Shown: positions 54,540 through 63,093 of the stretch, piece after piece
Numbering within the stretch: position 1 is the first letter of the stretch
How the letters are laid out: the number at the start of each line of letters is the position of its first letter
Origin: Cuneatibacter sp. NSJ-177
GTDB taxonomy: Bacteria; Bacillota; Clostridia; Lachnospirales; Lachnospiraceae
NCBI RefSeq assembly: GCF_022867805.1
Contig: NZ_JALIFO010000001.1
Coordinates: 310,001 to 374,000, forward strand
DNA: 64,000 bases
Direction: 5' to 3'
The notes under the pieces: generated by a model
What the model saw: the letters and a program-made list of their open reading frames with translations, nothing else
Told to the model about the DNA's origin: nothing
Database searches by the model: none
Position numbers and translations under genes: made by a program

Positions 54540-56462
54540 ATGAAAGAAAAGTTAGCCGGTATGTGGAGCGTCAGGGAAGAAGGGACCGAGTTTTCTTCTT
54601 TCAGCAAAATTTGGGACAAATTGATTTTCCTGATCTCCGTCGCGTTTATTGTGTTCCACCTGTATACCGCCTACTTCGGCGTCGTATCCGGGGTCGGGCA
54701 GAAGGCGGTCCATCTGTTGTTCATGGTGGTTCTGCTCTATATGAAGGACTTTATGATTCCGAAGCAGGGCGCGGTTAAAAAAGCCTGGAATGTGATTTTG
54801 CTCATCCTGGGGGCTGTCAGTATTCTGTATGTTTTTCAGATTTGGAGCGCTCTGACTTACCGGAGAGGAATTATTTATCAGACGGATATCATCTTTGGAA
54901 TCCTCTGTATCCTGGGGCTGCTGGTGGCGACAAAGCGCCGCGTGGCAGCCTCCCTGGCCATCGTGGTGTGCTGCTTCATCGTTTTCTCCTTTGTAGGACC
55001 GTGGATGCCTGGTTTTTTAAAACACACGGGCATGACGCTGAAAAGTTTTACAAATGTTATTTTTCTTGGCAGTGAGGGCGTCTTTGGCACAGCCCTTTAT
55101 GCGTCGGCACAGAACGTGGCCCTGTTCGTGATACTCGGAGCCATCTTTGAGGCCACCGGCGTGGGAGACTTTATGATCCAGCTGGCCTCCATGGCGTTCG
55201 GAAAATTCACCGGCGGGCCCGCCAAGGTTTCAGTGATTGCCAGCGGATTTTTCGGATCCATCAGCGGCAGTGCCATTGCCAATGTGGTGGGCACCGGCAC
55301 TTTTACCATCCCGATGATGAAAAAAGTGGGCTTTGATCCGGAATTTGCCGGGGCCGTGGAAGCCACCGCCTCCACCGGGGGACAGATCATGCCGCCGATC
55401 ATGGGTTCCGGAGCGTTCATCATGGCGGAGATGATTGGAGTTTCCTATTTTACGATCGTGAAGGCCGCCTTTATCCCTTCGGTGCTCTTTTATCTGGCCG
55501 CCTTGCTCCAAGTACACTTTTACGCAAAAAAGCATGGGATCAAGGGCGTGGCCAAGGATACCCTGCCGGATAAAAAAAACGTGCTGAAACGCGCCTACCT
55601 GATCCTGCCTTTGGTATTTTTAGTTGTTGCCCTGGGCGTTTGGAAATGGACGATCACCAGAACCGGTTTCTACTCCATCGTGCTGGCTGTTGTTCTTTCC
55701 TGCTTCCGCAAGGAGACTAGGATCAACTTTGAAAAGTTCAAGGAGATCGTCAACAATTCCGTCAACGGCTGCATCACCGTAGCCGTGGCCTGCGCTATCG
55801 TCGGCGTGATCATCGGCGTCGTTATGGGAACAGGCATCGGCGTCCGGCTTTCCACGATTCTGATCGATGTGGCCGGAGGCAAGCTGTTTTTACTGCTGGC
55901 GCTGACCATGGTCTGCTCGCTGATTATGGGCATGGGAATGCCCACCAATGGCTGCTATCTGGTTCTCTCAATCCTGATTGCGCCGGCGCTTGTGAAGATG
56001 AATGTTTCTCTTCTGGCCGCCCACCTGTTCATTTTCTACTTTGGCTGTATTTCCAGCGTGACTCCGCCGGTCGCTCTGGCGGCTTACGCAGCGGCCGGCA
56101 TTGCCAAGTGCAATCCGGGAAAATGTGGAATTAAAGCATTTAAGCTTGCGATTTCTGGTTTTATTCTGCCGTTTATGTTCATCTACAACCCGGCTCTGAT
56201 GCTGGACGGCTCTTTTCTCAATATCGTCCGGGCGCTGATCACCGCCTTTGCCGGTGTGTACTGCCTGGCAGGCGCGATGGAACGCTATCTGGTCCGCTGG
56301 GAGATCAGCCGCATCGAGACCGTGGTGCTCTGCGCGGCGGCATTGCTCTTGATCGATCCGAACCTGATCACGGATGTGATCGGAATCGGCGTGGCCGCTG
56401 CCTTGATCTTAATCCATGGGGCGAAGGACAAGGTGAAAAAGGCGGATGTACAGGACGCGTGA
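54540..56462 (+). CDS. TRAP transporter fused permease (DctQ-DctM type)
   Basis: A 640-residue membrane protein joining the small four-helix DctQ-like part (about 1-150) to the large DctM-like part with 12 or more helices. Motifs FGSISGSAIANVVGTGTFTIP and STGGQIMPPIMGSGAF are typical of fused TRAP permeases paired with TAXI binding proteins. It imports an organic acid using a sodium gradient. Its binding protein follows after a structured 183-base gap. Confidence 0.92.
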   Translation: MKEKLAGMWSVREEGTEFSSFSKIWDKLIFLISVAFIVFHLYTAYFGVVSGVGQKAVHLLFMVVLLYMKDFMIPKQGAVKKAWNVILLILGAVSILYVFQIWSALTYRRGIIYQTDIIFGILCILGLLVATKRRVAASLAIVVCCFIVFSFVGPWMPGFLKHTGMTLKSFTNVIFLGSEGVFGTALYASAQNVALFVILGAIFEATGVGDFMIQLASMAFGKFTGGPAKVSVIASGFFGSISGSAIANVVGTGTFTIPMMKKVGFDPEFAGAVEATASTGGQIMPPIMGSGAFIMAEMIGVSYFTIVKAAFIPSVLFYLAALLQVHFYAKKHGIKGVAKDTLPDKKNVLKRAYLILPLVFLVVALGVWKWTITRTGFYSIVLAVVLSCFRKETRINFEKFKEIVNNSVNGCITVAVACAIVGVIIGVVMGTGIGVRLSTILIDVAGGKLFLLLALTMVCSLIMGMGMPTNGCYLVLSILIAPALVKMNVSLLAAHLFIFYFGCISSVTPPVALAAYAAAGIAKCNPGKCGIKAFKLAISGFILPFMFIYNPALMLDGSFLNIVRALITAFAGVYCLAGAMERYLVRWEISRIETVVLCAAALLLIDPNLITDVIGIGVAAALILIHGAKDKVKKADVQDA

Positions 56463-56524
56463 TTAAAAGAAAGATTCAGTTCGGAAACTTGTAATGCAGG
56501 GTTAGCCTGAGACGGCTATGTTAG

Positions 56525-56573
56525 GCTTTGCTTTCACGAAAAAGGTCTTCGCTTGGCCGAAGGAGAGCAAAGC
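56525..56573 (+). promoter_or_regulatory. intercistronic hairpin between permease and binding protein
   Basis: GCTTTGCTTTC (56525-56535) pairs with GAGAGCAAAGC (56563-56573) in an 11-bp stem with one G-U pair, containing a second hairpin CTTCG (56547-56551) with CGAAG (56558-56562). It may stabilise the downstream message so that the binding protein is made in excess. No T run follows, so termination is unlikely. Confidence 0.5.
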
Positions 56574-56645
56574 TTCGTAGAATACCTGTGTTCGTCCGCA
56601 GACGCGAATGGGCACGAAATCAAGAAAACGAATGGAGGAAAAAAA

Positions 56646-57686
56646 ATGAAAAAAATGATCGCACTCGCCATGGCAGCTATCCTGTCTCTGTCCGCGCTTT
56701 CCGGATGTTCCGATCCTGCCGCCGGGACCACCGCGGCAGCAGACGGCGGAACCACCGCTGCCGCAGCGGCGCCGGAAGGGAAGCTGACGCCGTCCACCAC
56801 GGAAAACATCACGGTCCGGATGGAGACCAGCGCCACTACGTCCAACAATTATGTCATTTTCACCGGCATCGGCAGCCTGATCTCCAATGCGTTCGAGAAT
56901 TACAACATGTCGGCGGAAATTTCCGACGGTTCGGCGGAGACGGTCCGCATGATGGCAGGCGGCGACTGGAACATGGGAATCCTGACCACCTATGCGGAGT
57001 ACATGGGCTATCACGGCCAGGAAGTGTATTCGGATGTGACACCGGAAACCTTTAACTTTATCATGGGCGGCTATCCCCTGGCCTGCCATCTGATTGTCCC
57101 GGAGGATTCCGATATCCAGAGTTTTGAGGATATCAAGGGAAAGACGGTCGGCGTCACCATGGGCAATGTGGATCCGGATTTCAAAATTGCACTGGAAGCC
57201 TACGGCATGTCCCTGGAGGATGTCAACATCAAGGAACTGTCTGCCGGAGACGTTTCCACCGGCCTTTCCGATGAAACGCTGGATGCCGGATTCATGATCT
57301 ACGGCCTTCCGGGCGCTCCGATCAGCGAGCTGGCCGTTACCAAGGGAATCAAACTGGTTGGACTTTCCGAGGAAGCGGTCTCCGCGATACATGAGAAATA
57401 CCCCTACTATTCGGCGATCACGATTCCGTCCGGAACCTATGAAGGCGTGGATCAGGATACCGGCACTTACGGCAGTTACATGGCAGTCTGCGGCCGCACC
57501 GATCTCAGTGAAGATTTTGTCTACGATTATGTGAAATATGTCTGCGAGCACACCGAAGAGCTGAAAACGATCCATGCGATCGCACCGGAATTCTGCAAAG
57601 AGAACGCGAATATCGGAGCGTGCATCCCGGTTCACCCCGGAGCGGCCAAATATTTTGACGAGGTAGGCATTGAGTACGAGAAATAA
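56646..57686 (+). CDS. TAXI-family TRAP transporter solute-binding lipoprotein
   Basis: A 346-residue binding protein. The signal peptide ends in ALSGC with lipid attachment at Cys21, then a Thr/Ala-rich linker. The mature part belongs to the TAXI family (ETVRMMAGGDWNMGILTTYA, then DIKGKTVGVTMGN). It delivers substrate to the fused permease. The start 56646 follows GGAGG; an open extension upstream lacks a signal peptide and is rejected. Ligand unknown. Confidence 0.92.
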   Translation: MKKMIALAMAAILSLSALSGCSDPAAGTTAAADGGTTAAAAAPEGKLTPSTTENITVRMETSATTSNNYVIFTGIGSLISNAFENYNMSAEISDGSAETVRMMAGGDWNMGILTTYAEYMGYHGQEVYSDVTPETFNFIMGGYPLACHLIVPEDSDIQSFEDIKGKTVGVTMGNVDPDFKIALEAYGMSLEDVNIKELSAGDVSTGLSDETLDAGFMIYGLPGAPISELAVTKGIKLVGLSEEAVSAIHEKYPYYSAITIPSGTYEGVDQDTGTYGSYMAVCGRTDLSEDFVYDYVKYVCEHTEELKTIHAIAPEFCKENANIGACIPVHPGAAKYFDEVGIEYEK

Positions 57687-57752
57687 TTTCCAGAGGGCGG
57701 AACACTTCCGTGTCCGTTCATCCGTTTTATTCCGTTGGGAAAAGGAGAAGAA

Positions 57753-58430
57753 ATGAAGACGCTGAAAGAAAAAATCGAGTATCTGAAACGTGTGGAAACC
57801 GGTTGTATTGTGGATGCTTTTTTGAAGCTGGGGATCGATCACTATTCCATTGACTCCCTGAAAGCGTTCGGCCAGAGCCGAAAGTTTGCCGGGGCGGCGC
57901 ATACCGCTTTTATGGAGCGGCCGGAGCGGGAGGTGAAATCCTATTCCCGGTTTGACTCCATCGATCAGTGTGAAGCCGGGGATGTGCTGGTGACTGCCGG
58001 AGCTTCCGGGCGGATCGTGACCGGGGATATGTTTGCCAAATATGCAGAGCACGCGGGCTTGGCAGCCTGGATCATCGAGGGGAAGATCCGAGACAGTGAA
58101 GGCATCGACGGGCTGCCGATGTGCACCTGCTGCGAGGGCGCTTCCAATTATCTCTGGCGCCACGGAACGAAGATCACGGCTTTGGACGTACCGGTGAAGG
58201 TCTGCGGCACTGTGATCTGCCCCGGCGATATCTTAATCGGGGATTCCGATGGGATTTTGGTCATCCCCAAAGAACGGCTGGATGAAGTGATCCATCAAGT
58301 GGAATACGTGGTACAGGTGGAATCCGAGGTGGATGGGATTTTCCAGCGGGGAGAGAATCTGGCGGAACTGCTGAACGATGTGGATATCCGGAAAGCCCGC
58401 CTGCGGCCGGAAGAAGAGGAAGAGAGGTAA
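57753..58430 (+). CDS. RraA family protein, first copy (aldolase/decarboxylase-like)
   Basis: A 225-residue RraA-like protein. The Arg-Asp pair in EGKIRDSEGI and the CPGDILIGDSDGILVIP segment match RraA-type lyases such as 4-hydroxy-4-methyl-2-oxoglutarate aldolase, which cleaves 4-carboxy-4-hydroxy-2-oxoacids to pyruvate, and oxaloacetate decarboxylases. The metal ligand pocket is conserved. A TTG frame upstream is ignored because AAAGGAG precedes 57753. A relative is at 59543. Confidence 0.88.
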   Translation: MKTLKEKIEYLKRVETGCIVDAFLKLGIDHYSIDSLKAFGQSRKFAGAAHTAFMERPEREVKSYSRFDSIDQCEAGDVLVTAGASGRIVTGDMFAKYAEHAGLAAWIIEGKIRDSEGIDGLPMCTCCEGASNYLWRHGTKITALDVPVKVCGTVICPGDILIGDSDGILVIPKERLDEVIHQVEYVVQVESEVDGIFQRGENLAELLNDVDIRKARLRPEEEEER

Positions 58431-59422
58431 TGAAAATGGGAATGAAGGTAATGCTGACCAATCCGACTTTGGATCCGACGGCCAAGCGGACTTTGGAGGA
58501 AAACGGCTGTGAGGTGACCGTCGCGCCGGAACCAGGAATATCGGAGGACGCTTTGATTTCTATGATCCATGAGCACGAGATAGCCGGAATTTACGTCCGG
58601 GTGGAGAAAATAACCCGGAAGGTTATCGAAAGCTGCCCGACGTTAAAAGTGATCGTAGAGAACGGAGCCGGTGTGGATAATATCGACGTGGCGGCTGCGA
58701 CCGAGTGCGGCGTGCAGGTTGTGAACCTGCCGATGGGGCCGGTGGTCGCGGTCTCCGAGCACACAGTTGCGCTGATTCTGGCTTTGGGCCGGGATTTGAT
58801 CCGCGAAAACGCAAACACCAAGGCGGGCAAATGGATCTCCGCAGACCGGAAGTCTTTTCCCATGATTGAACTGGCGGGTAAAAATGTTTTGATCGTCGGC
58901 CTCGGCAACATTGGAAAAACCGTGGCGCGCAAACTGCGGGGGCTTGATATGAACGTGGGAGCCTATGACCCTTATGTTCCGGCGGAAGCCATGGAGGAAA
59001 TTGGAATCCAGAAATTTGAACATTTGCCGGAAGCTCTGCCCTGGGCCGATGTGGTGACGGTTCATATGCCTCTGACCCTGGAGACAAAGCACATGTTTGC
59101 GGAGAAAGAATTCCGTCTGATGAAGAATACCGCCTTTTTCCTGAATATCGGGCGCGGTCCGATCACAGCGGAAGCCGACCTGGCCGCCGCCCTAAAGCAG
59201 GGAGAAATCGCCGCTGCCGCCGTGGACGTCTATGAGACGGAACCAGCGGTAGAAAGCCCTTTGTTTGCCCAGGAAAACTGTATCTGCACGGCCCACATCG
59301 CCGGCTGTTCTAAATGTGGGATGGCGAACTTGGCGAAGATGGGGGCGGAATCTTTGATGGCTGCTTTGAGCGGCCAGGGAAGCTACAGCCTGGTCAATAA
59401 AAACGTGTTGGAGAAAAAATAA
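58430..59422 (+). CDS. D-isomer-specific 2-hydroxyacid dehydrogenase
   Basis: A 330-residue NAD(P)-dependent oxidoreductase, phosphoglycerate dehydrogenase-like. The Rossmann motif is GLGNIGKTVA (about 157-166). The catalytic Arg, Glu and His positions correspond to NIGRGPITAEADL, YETEPA and HIAGCS, though His followed by IAGCS departs from the usual HIGG/HLGA form. It overlaps the RraA stop by one base. It may reduce a 2-oxoacid made by the RraA lyases, or oxidise the substrate. Confidence 0.88.
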   Translation: MKMGMKVMLTNPTLDPTAKRTLEENGCEVTVAPEPGISEDALISMIHEHEIAGIYVRVEKITRKVIESCPTLKVIVENGAGVDNIDVAAATECGVQVVNLPMGPVVAVSEHTVALILALGRDLIRENANTKAGKWISADRKSFPMIELAGKNVLIVGLGNIGKTVARKLRGLDMNVGAYDPYVPAEAMEEIGIQKFEHLPEALPWADVVTVHMPLTLETKHMFAEKEFRLMKNTAFFLNIGRGPITAEADLAAALKQGEIAAAAVDVYETEPAVESPLFAQENCICTAHIAGCSKCGMANLAKMGAESLMAALSGQGSYSLVNKNVLEKK

Positions 59423-59542
59423 AGCGAAGCAATTTTGGCGGGAAGCGCCGGCAGAGACGCCTTGGCTGCGGGTGCTTCCCGTAAAAGCAGGAATAAGACA
59501 AGAAAATTCACCCCAGGGGAATCTATGTATGAGGGAGCAGCG

Positions 59543-60223
59543 ATGGAGAAAAGTTGGAAAGAGAAAATGGAGCAAATCCGCCGGTGCGGGACTGCGGACG
59601 TGGCGGATACCTTATCCAAGCGGTTCGGAATGAAGAATTATTCGGTGGACGGCCTGTCTGCGCTCCGCCCAGGCGATAAGATCGTAGGCCCGGCCTACCC
59701 GCTGTCTTACCGGAAGACTGGCCGGCCGGGGGAACAGCCGTTGCCCTTTTACGAGGTGGTGCAGCAGTGTGAGACAGGCGGCGTTTTGGTGATGGAAGGG
59801 CTTCCGGATTACATCTACGGCGGCGACGTGGTCTGCCGGTATGTCCGCCATTGCGGCGCCGCCGGATTGATTACCGACGGGAATATGAGGGACATCGGTT
59901 CTTTGCAGACCATGGAGGATTTTCCCGTATTCTGCAAGGGAAGCAGCAGCTACATCAGCCATTACGCCGGCGATGTGATGACGGCGGGCCAGCCGATTCT
60001 GCTTCATGGGGTACGCATCTGTCCCGGTGATATCCTGTTTGGAGATGAAGACGGCATTGTGGTGATTCCACGGGAAATCTTGGATGACGTGTTGTATCAG
60101 CTGGAAGACATGGTCCGGATCGAAGACGAGTACACGGCGGTATTTGAGAGCGCGAAGCCGGGAGAGGATATCATCGCCAAATTAAGGGCGGTGGGATCGC
60201 AAAAGCGCGTGCGCCGGGAGTAG
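59543..60223 (+). CDS. RraA family protein, second copy
   Basis: A 226-residue RraA-like protein, diverged from the first copy but with the same key pair (DGNMRDIGSL) and CPGDILFGDEDGIVVIP. Residues before the ATG at 59543 are open but poorly conserved, and GAGGGA precedes this start. Two copies around a dehydrogenase gene suggest either two different lyase steps or a hetero-oligomer. Confidence 0.87.
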   Translation: MEKSWKEKMEQIRRCGTADVADTLSKRFGMKNYSVDGLSALRPGDKIVGPAYPLSYRKTGRPGEQPLPFYEVVQQCETGGVLVMEGLPDYIYGGDVVCRYVRHCGAAGLITDGNMRDIGSLQTMEDFPVFCKGSSSYISHYAGDVMTAGQPILLHGVRICPGDILFGDEDGIVVIPREILDDVLYQLEDMVRIEDEYTAVFESAKPGEDIIAKLRAVGSQKRVRRE

Positions 60224-60238
60224 AGAGGGAGGAAGAAC

Positions 60239-63076
60239 ATGAAGCTGCGGAAAATGACACTGAACATCAACGGTGTGAACCGGATGTTGATCTGCGATCC
60301 GGAAAAAGACCGCCTGTCCGACATGCTGCGCCGCATTGGCCTGACCGGGGTCAAAGTTGGCTGCGGAACAGGTGTCTGCGGATCCTGTTCGGTGATCCTG
60401 AATGGGAAAGTAGTGCGGTCCTGCACGAAAAAAATAACACAGGTGGAAGAATACAGTGAAGTCACCACCATCGAGGGAATCGGCACGCCGCAGCATCCCC
60501 ATCCGCTGCAGGCGGCCTGGATCGCCTGCGGGGCGGTTCAGTGCGGATTTTGCAGCCCTGGTTTCATCGTCTCCGCCTATGCGCTGCTAAAGAAAAATCC
60601 GGATCCCAGCCGGGAAGAGGTGCGGGACTGGTTCCAGAAGACGAGAAACGTCTGCCGCTGCACCGGATATAAGCAGATCGTGGACGCGGTGATGGCGGCG
60701 GCAAAGGTCATGCGGGGAGAGTGTACGGTGGAACAGATCCGGTATTCGCTTCCCCAGGATAAAGAATATTACGGAAAACCTCTGGAACGGCCGACCGCCT
60801 TGGCTAAAGTCTGCGGCCTGGCGGATTACGGCGACGATCTGGAAATGAAAATGCCGGAGAATACCCTCCATGCGGTTTTGGTGCAGCCGAGGGTCGCCCA
60901 CCACGCCCGGATTTTAAAGCTGGATGTCTCCGAGGCGGAATCCATGCCGGGCGTCGTAAAGGTGGTTACTTACAAGGATGTCAAGGGCACGAACCGAATG
61001 GCCCTGGGCCGCCGGAATAAGAGAAGCACCTTGACGAAGGCCAACCATGTGCTGCTGTGCGAGGACAAGATTTACCGCTACGGAGACGTGGTGGCGATGG
61101 TGGTCGCGGATACCAAGGATCACGCCAGGGAGGCGTCGAAAAAAGTGAGAGTAGAGATCGAAAAGCTTCCCGAATATCTGAATTACCTGGATGCGGTCAT
61201 GCCGGGTGCCATGCGGATCCATGAGGACTGCGACAATCTCTTTGTCCGCCAGCCGGTTTTAAAGGGAGCGGAGAACGTGGATGAGATCATCGACGCTTCC
61301 GCCTACCAAGCAGAGGGGAGTTTTTATTCCAGCCGGGAGCCCCATCTTTCCATTGAGGGCGATACGGTGCAGGCCTACTGGGACGAAGACGGGCGGATGA
61401 CGATCCACTGCAAATCCCAGGGAGTGGAATCCACCAAGGGCCGGATTTATCAGGCCATCGGACTGGAAAAAGACCAGATCCGGGTTGTGATGAATCCCAG
61501 CGGAGCCAGCTTCGGCTGGTCCACCTCGGCCGGTTCCTTTGCCTTGGCGGCGGTGGCGGTCATGGCGACCGGCCTGCCGGTGGCGCTTTCTATGGCCTAT
61601 GAGGAACATCAGCATTTCAGCGGAAAGCGCAGCCCTGCCTATACCAACTGCCGTCTGGGCTGTGATGAAAACGGAAAGATCACGGGGCTGGAATTTGACT
61701 CCGGCCTGGACCACGGCGCTTTCTCCGAAGTCGGAGATGCAGTGATTGACCGGCTGGCCCGTTTTATGATGTTTCCGTACCAGGTTCCCCATGTGGCGGG
61801 GCTTGCCAGGGTGGCCAACACGAACCACGCCTTTGGGACGGCCTACCGGGGATTCGGGTCGCCTCAGGTTTATACAGCGTCGGAGGCCATTATGGATATG
61901 CTGGCGGAGAAAGCAGGGATCGATCCTTTTGAGTTCCGATACCGGAACATTGCAAGGCCCGGCGACCTTAATATCAACAGCTATCCCTACTATGAGTACC
62001 CGATGGAGCAGATCATGGATACGATGCGGCCCTATTATGAGCAGGCGGTGAAGGAGGCCAAAGCGGCCGATACGCCGCAGGTGCGCCGGGGCGTCGGTTT
62101 GGCCTGGGGCGGCTACAACGTCACTGAGGGGCCGTCCGATGAGTGCAGCGTGGATCTGGAACTGAACCCAGATGGAACCATCACCAAGTACGACACCTGG
62201 CAGGATTTAGGACAGGGCGGGGATATCGGTTCCCTGATGGTGACGCTGGAAGCGTTAAAACCCTTGGGCGTAACCCCGGATCAGATCCGGCTGGTGCAAA
62301 GCGACACAAAACTCTGCCCGGACAGCGGCCTTTCCGCCAGCTCCCGGTCTCATTATATGAATGGAAATGCGTCGATCCTCGCGGCAAAGCATTTGATGAA
62401 TGCCATGAAAAAGCCCGACGGAACCTGGCGTACGTATGAGGAGATGAAGGCGGAGGGGATTCCCACCCGATACCGGGGAACCTATGAAAATACATCGGCC
62501 CGAAAGCTCTGTTACATTGATGCCAATAAAGGGATCGGCAATCCGACGCCCGCCTACAGCTACGCGCTGTTTTTGGCTGAGGCGGCGGTGGATACGGCGA
62601 CCGGAAAGACAACCGTGCTCCGCTATACCTGCGTGGATGATGTCGGGACGGTCGGAAATATCGACGCTCTGAACGGCCAGGCTTACGGAGGGATTTCCCA
62701 CTGTATTGGCTTTGCCCTCAGCGAAAATTACGATGACGTGGTGAAGCACCGGAATATCGCCGGGGCCGGAGTTCCTTATATCAAAGATATCCCCGATGAG
62801 ATCCGGGTCATCCATCTGGAAAATCCGAGGGATCACGGTCCTTGGGGGTCCTCCGGAGCCTCGGAGGCCTACCAGTCCAGCGGGCATGTGGCGGTGATCA
62901 ATGCGATCTACAACGCCACCGGCGTCCGTATCTATGAGCTGCCGGCCACACCGCAGAAAGTAAAGGCAGGGCTGGAAATCCTCGCGGCCGGAGGGAAAAT
63001 TCCCGCGCCGGAAAAATATTTCCTGGGATCGGATTTCTGGGATGAGATCGATGCGATCCGCGATCATCCGGTGTGA
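60239..63076 (+). CDS. molybdenum hydroxylase, aldehyde oxidoreductase (MOP) type
   Basis: A 945-residue single-chain enzyme of the xanthine oxidase family without FAD domain. The N-terminal ferredoxin-like cluster ligands are Cys42, 47, 50, 62, and the second [2Fe-2S] set is Cys102, 105, 139, 141; spacing matches Desulfovibrio gigas aldehyde oxidoreductase with a two-residue offset. The Mo domain follows, with probable catalytic Glu876 in GASEAY. It hydroxylates an aldehyde or heterocycle. Electrons may pass to the protein at 50633; XdhC at 15141 could mature its cofactor. The start has GGGAGG ahead. Confidence 0.92.
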   Translation: MKLRKMTLNINGVNRMLICDPEKDRLSDMLRRIGLTGVKVGCGTGVCGSCSVILNGKVVRSCTKKITQVEEYSEVTTIEGIGTPQHPHPLQAAWIACGAVQCGFCSPGFIVSAYALLKKNPDPSREEVRDWFQKTRNVCRCTGYKQIVDAVMAAAKVMRGECTVEQIRYSLPQDKEYYGKPLERPTALAKVCGLADYGDDLEMKMPENTLHAVLVQPRVAHHARILKLDVSEAESMPGVVKVVTYKDVKGTNRMALGRRNKRSTLTKANHVLLCEDKIYRYGDVVAMVVADTKDHAREASKKVRVEIEKLPEYLNYLDAVMPGAMRIHEDCDNLFVRQPVLKGAENVDEIIDASAYQAEGSFYSSREPHLSIEGDTVQAYWDEDGRMTIHCKSQGVESTKGRIYQAIGLEKDQIRVVMNPSGASFGWSTSAGSFALAAVAVMATGLPVALSMAYEEHQHFSGKRSPAYTNCRLGCDENGKITGLEFDSGLDHGAFSEVGDAVIDRLARFMMFPYQVPHVAGLARVANTNHAFGTAYRGFGSPQVYTASEAIMDMLAEKAGIDPFEFRYRNIARPGDLNINSYPYYEYPMEQIMDTMRPYYEQAVKEAKAADTPQVRRGVGLAWGGYNVTEGPSDECSVDLELNPDGTITKYDTWQDLGQGGDIGSLMVTLEALKPLGVTPDQIRLVQSDTKLCPDSGLSASSRSHYMNGNASILAAKHLMNAMKKPDGTWRTYEEMKAEGIPTRYRGTYENTSARKLCYIDANKGIGNPTPAYSYALFLAEAAVDTATGKTTVLRYTCVDDVGTVGNIDALNGQAYGGISHCIGFALSENYDDVVKHRNIAGAGVPYIKDIPDEIRVIHLENPRDHGPWGSSGASEAYQSSGHVAVINAIYNATGVRIYELPATPQKVKAGLEILAAGGKIPAPEKYFLGSDFWDEIDAIRDHPV

Positions 63077-63093
63077 TAGGCAAGGAGGGCAGG

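Noticed and set aside
56502-58163. Long minus-strand frame of 553 codons opposite the TAXI protein and RraA
   Set aside because: Antisense to two clear genes with ribosome sites; no recognisable motif.
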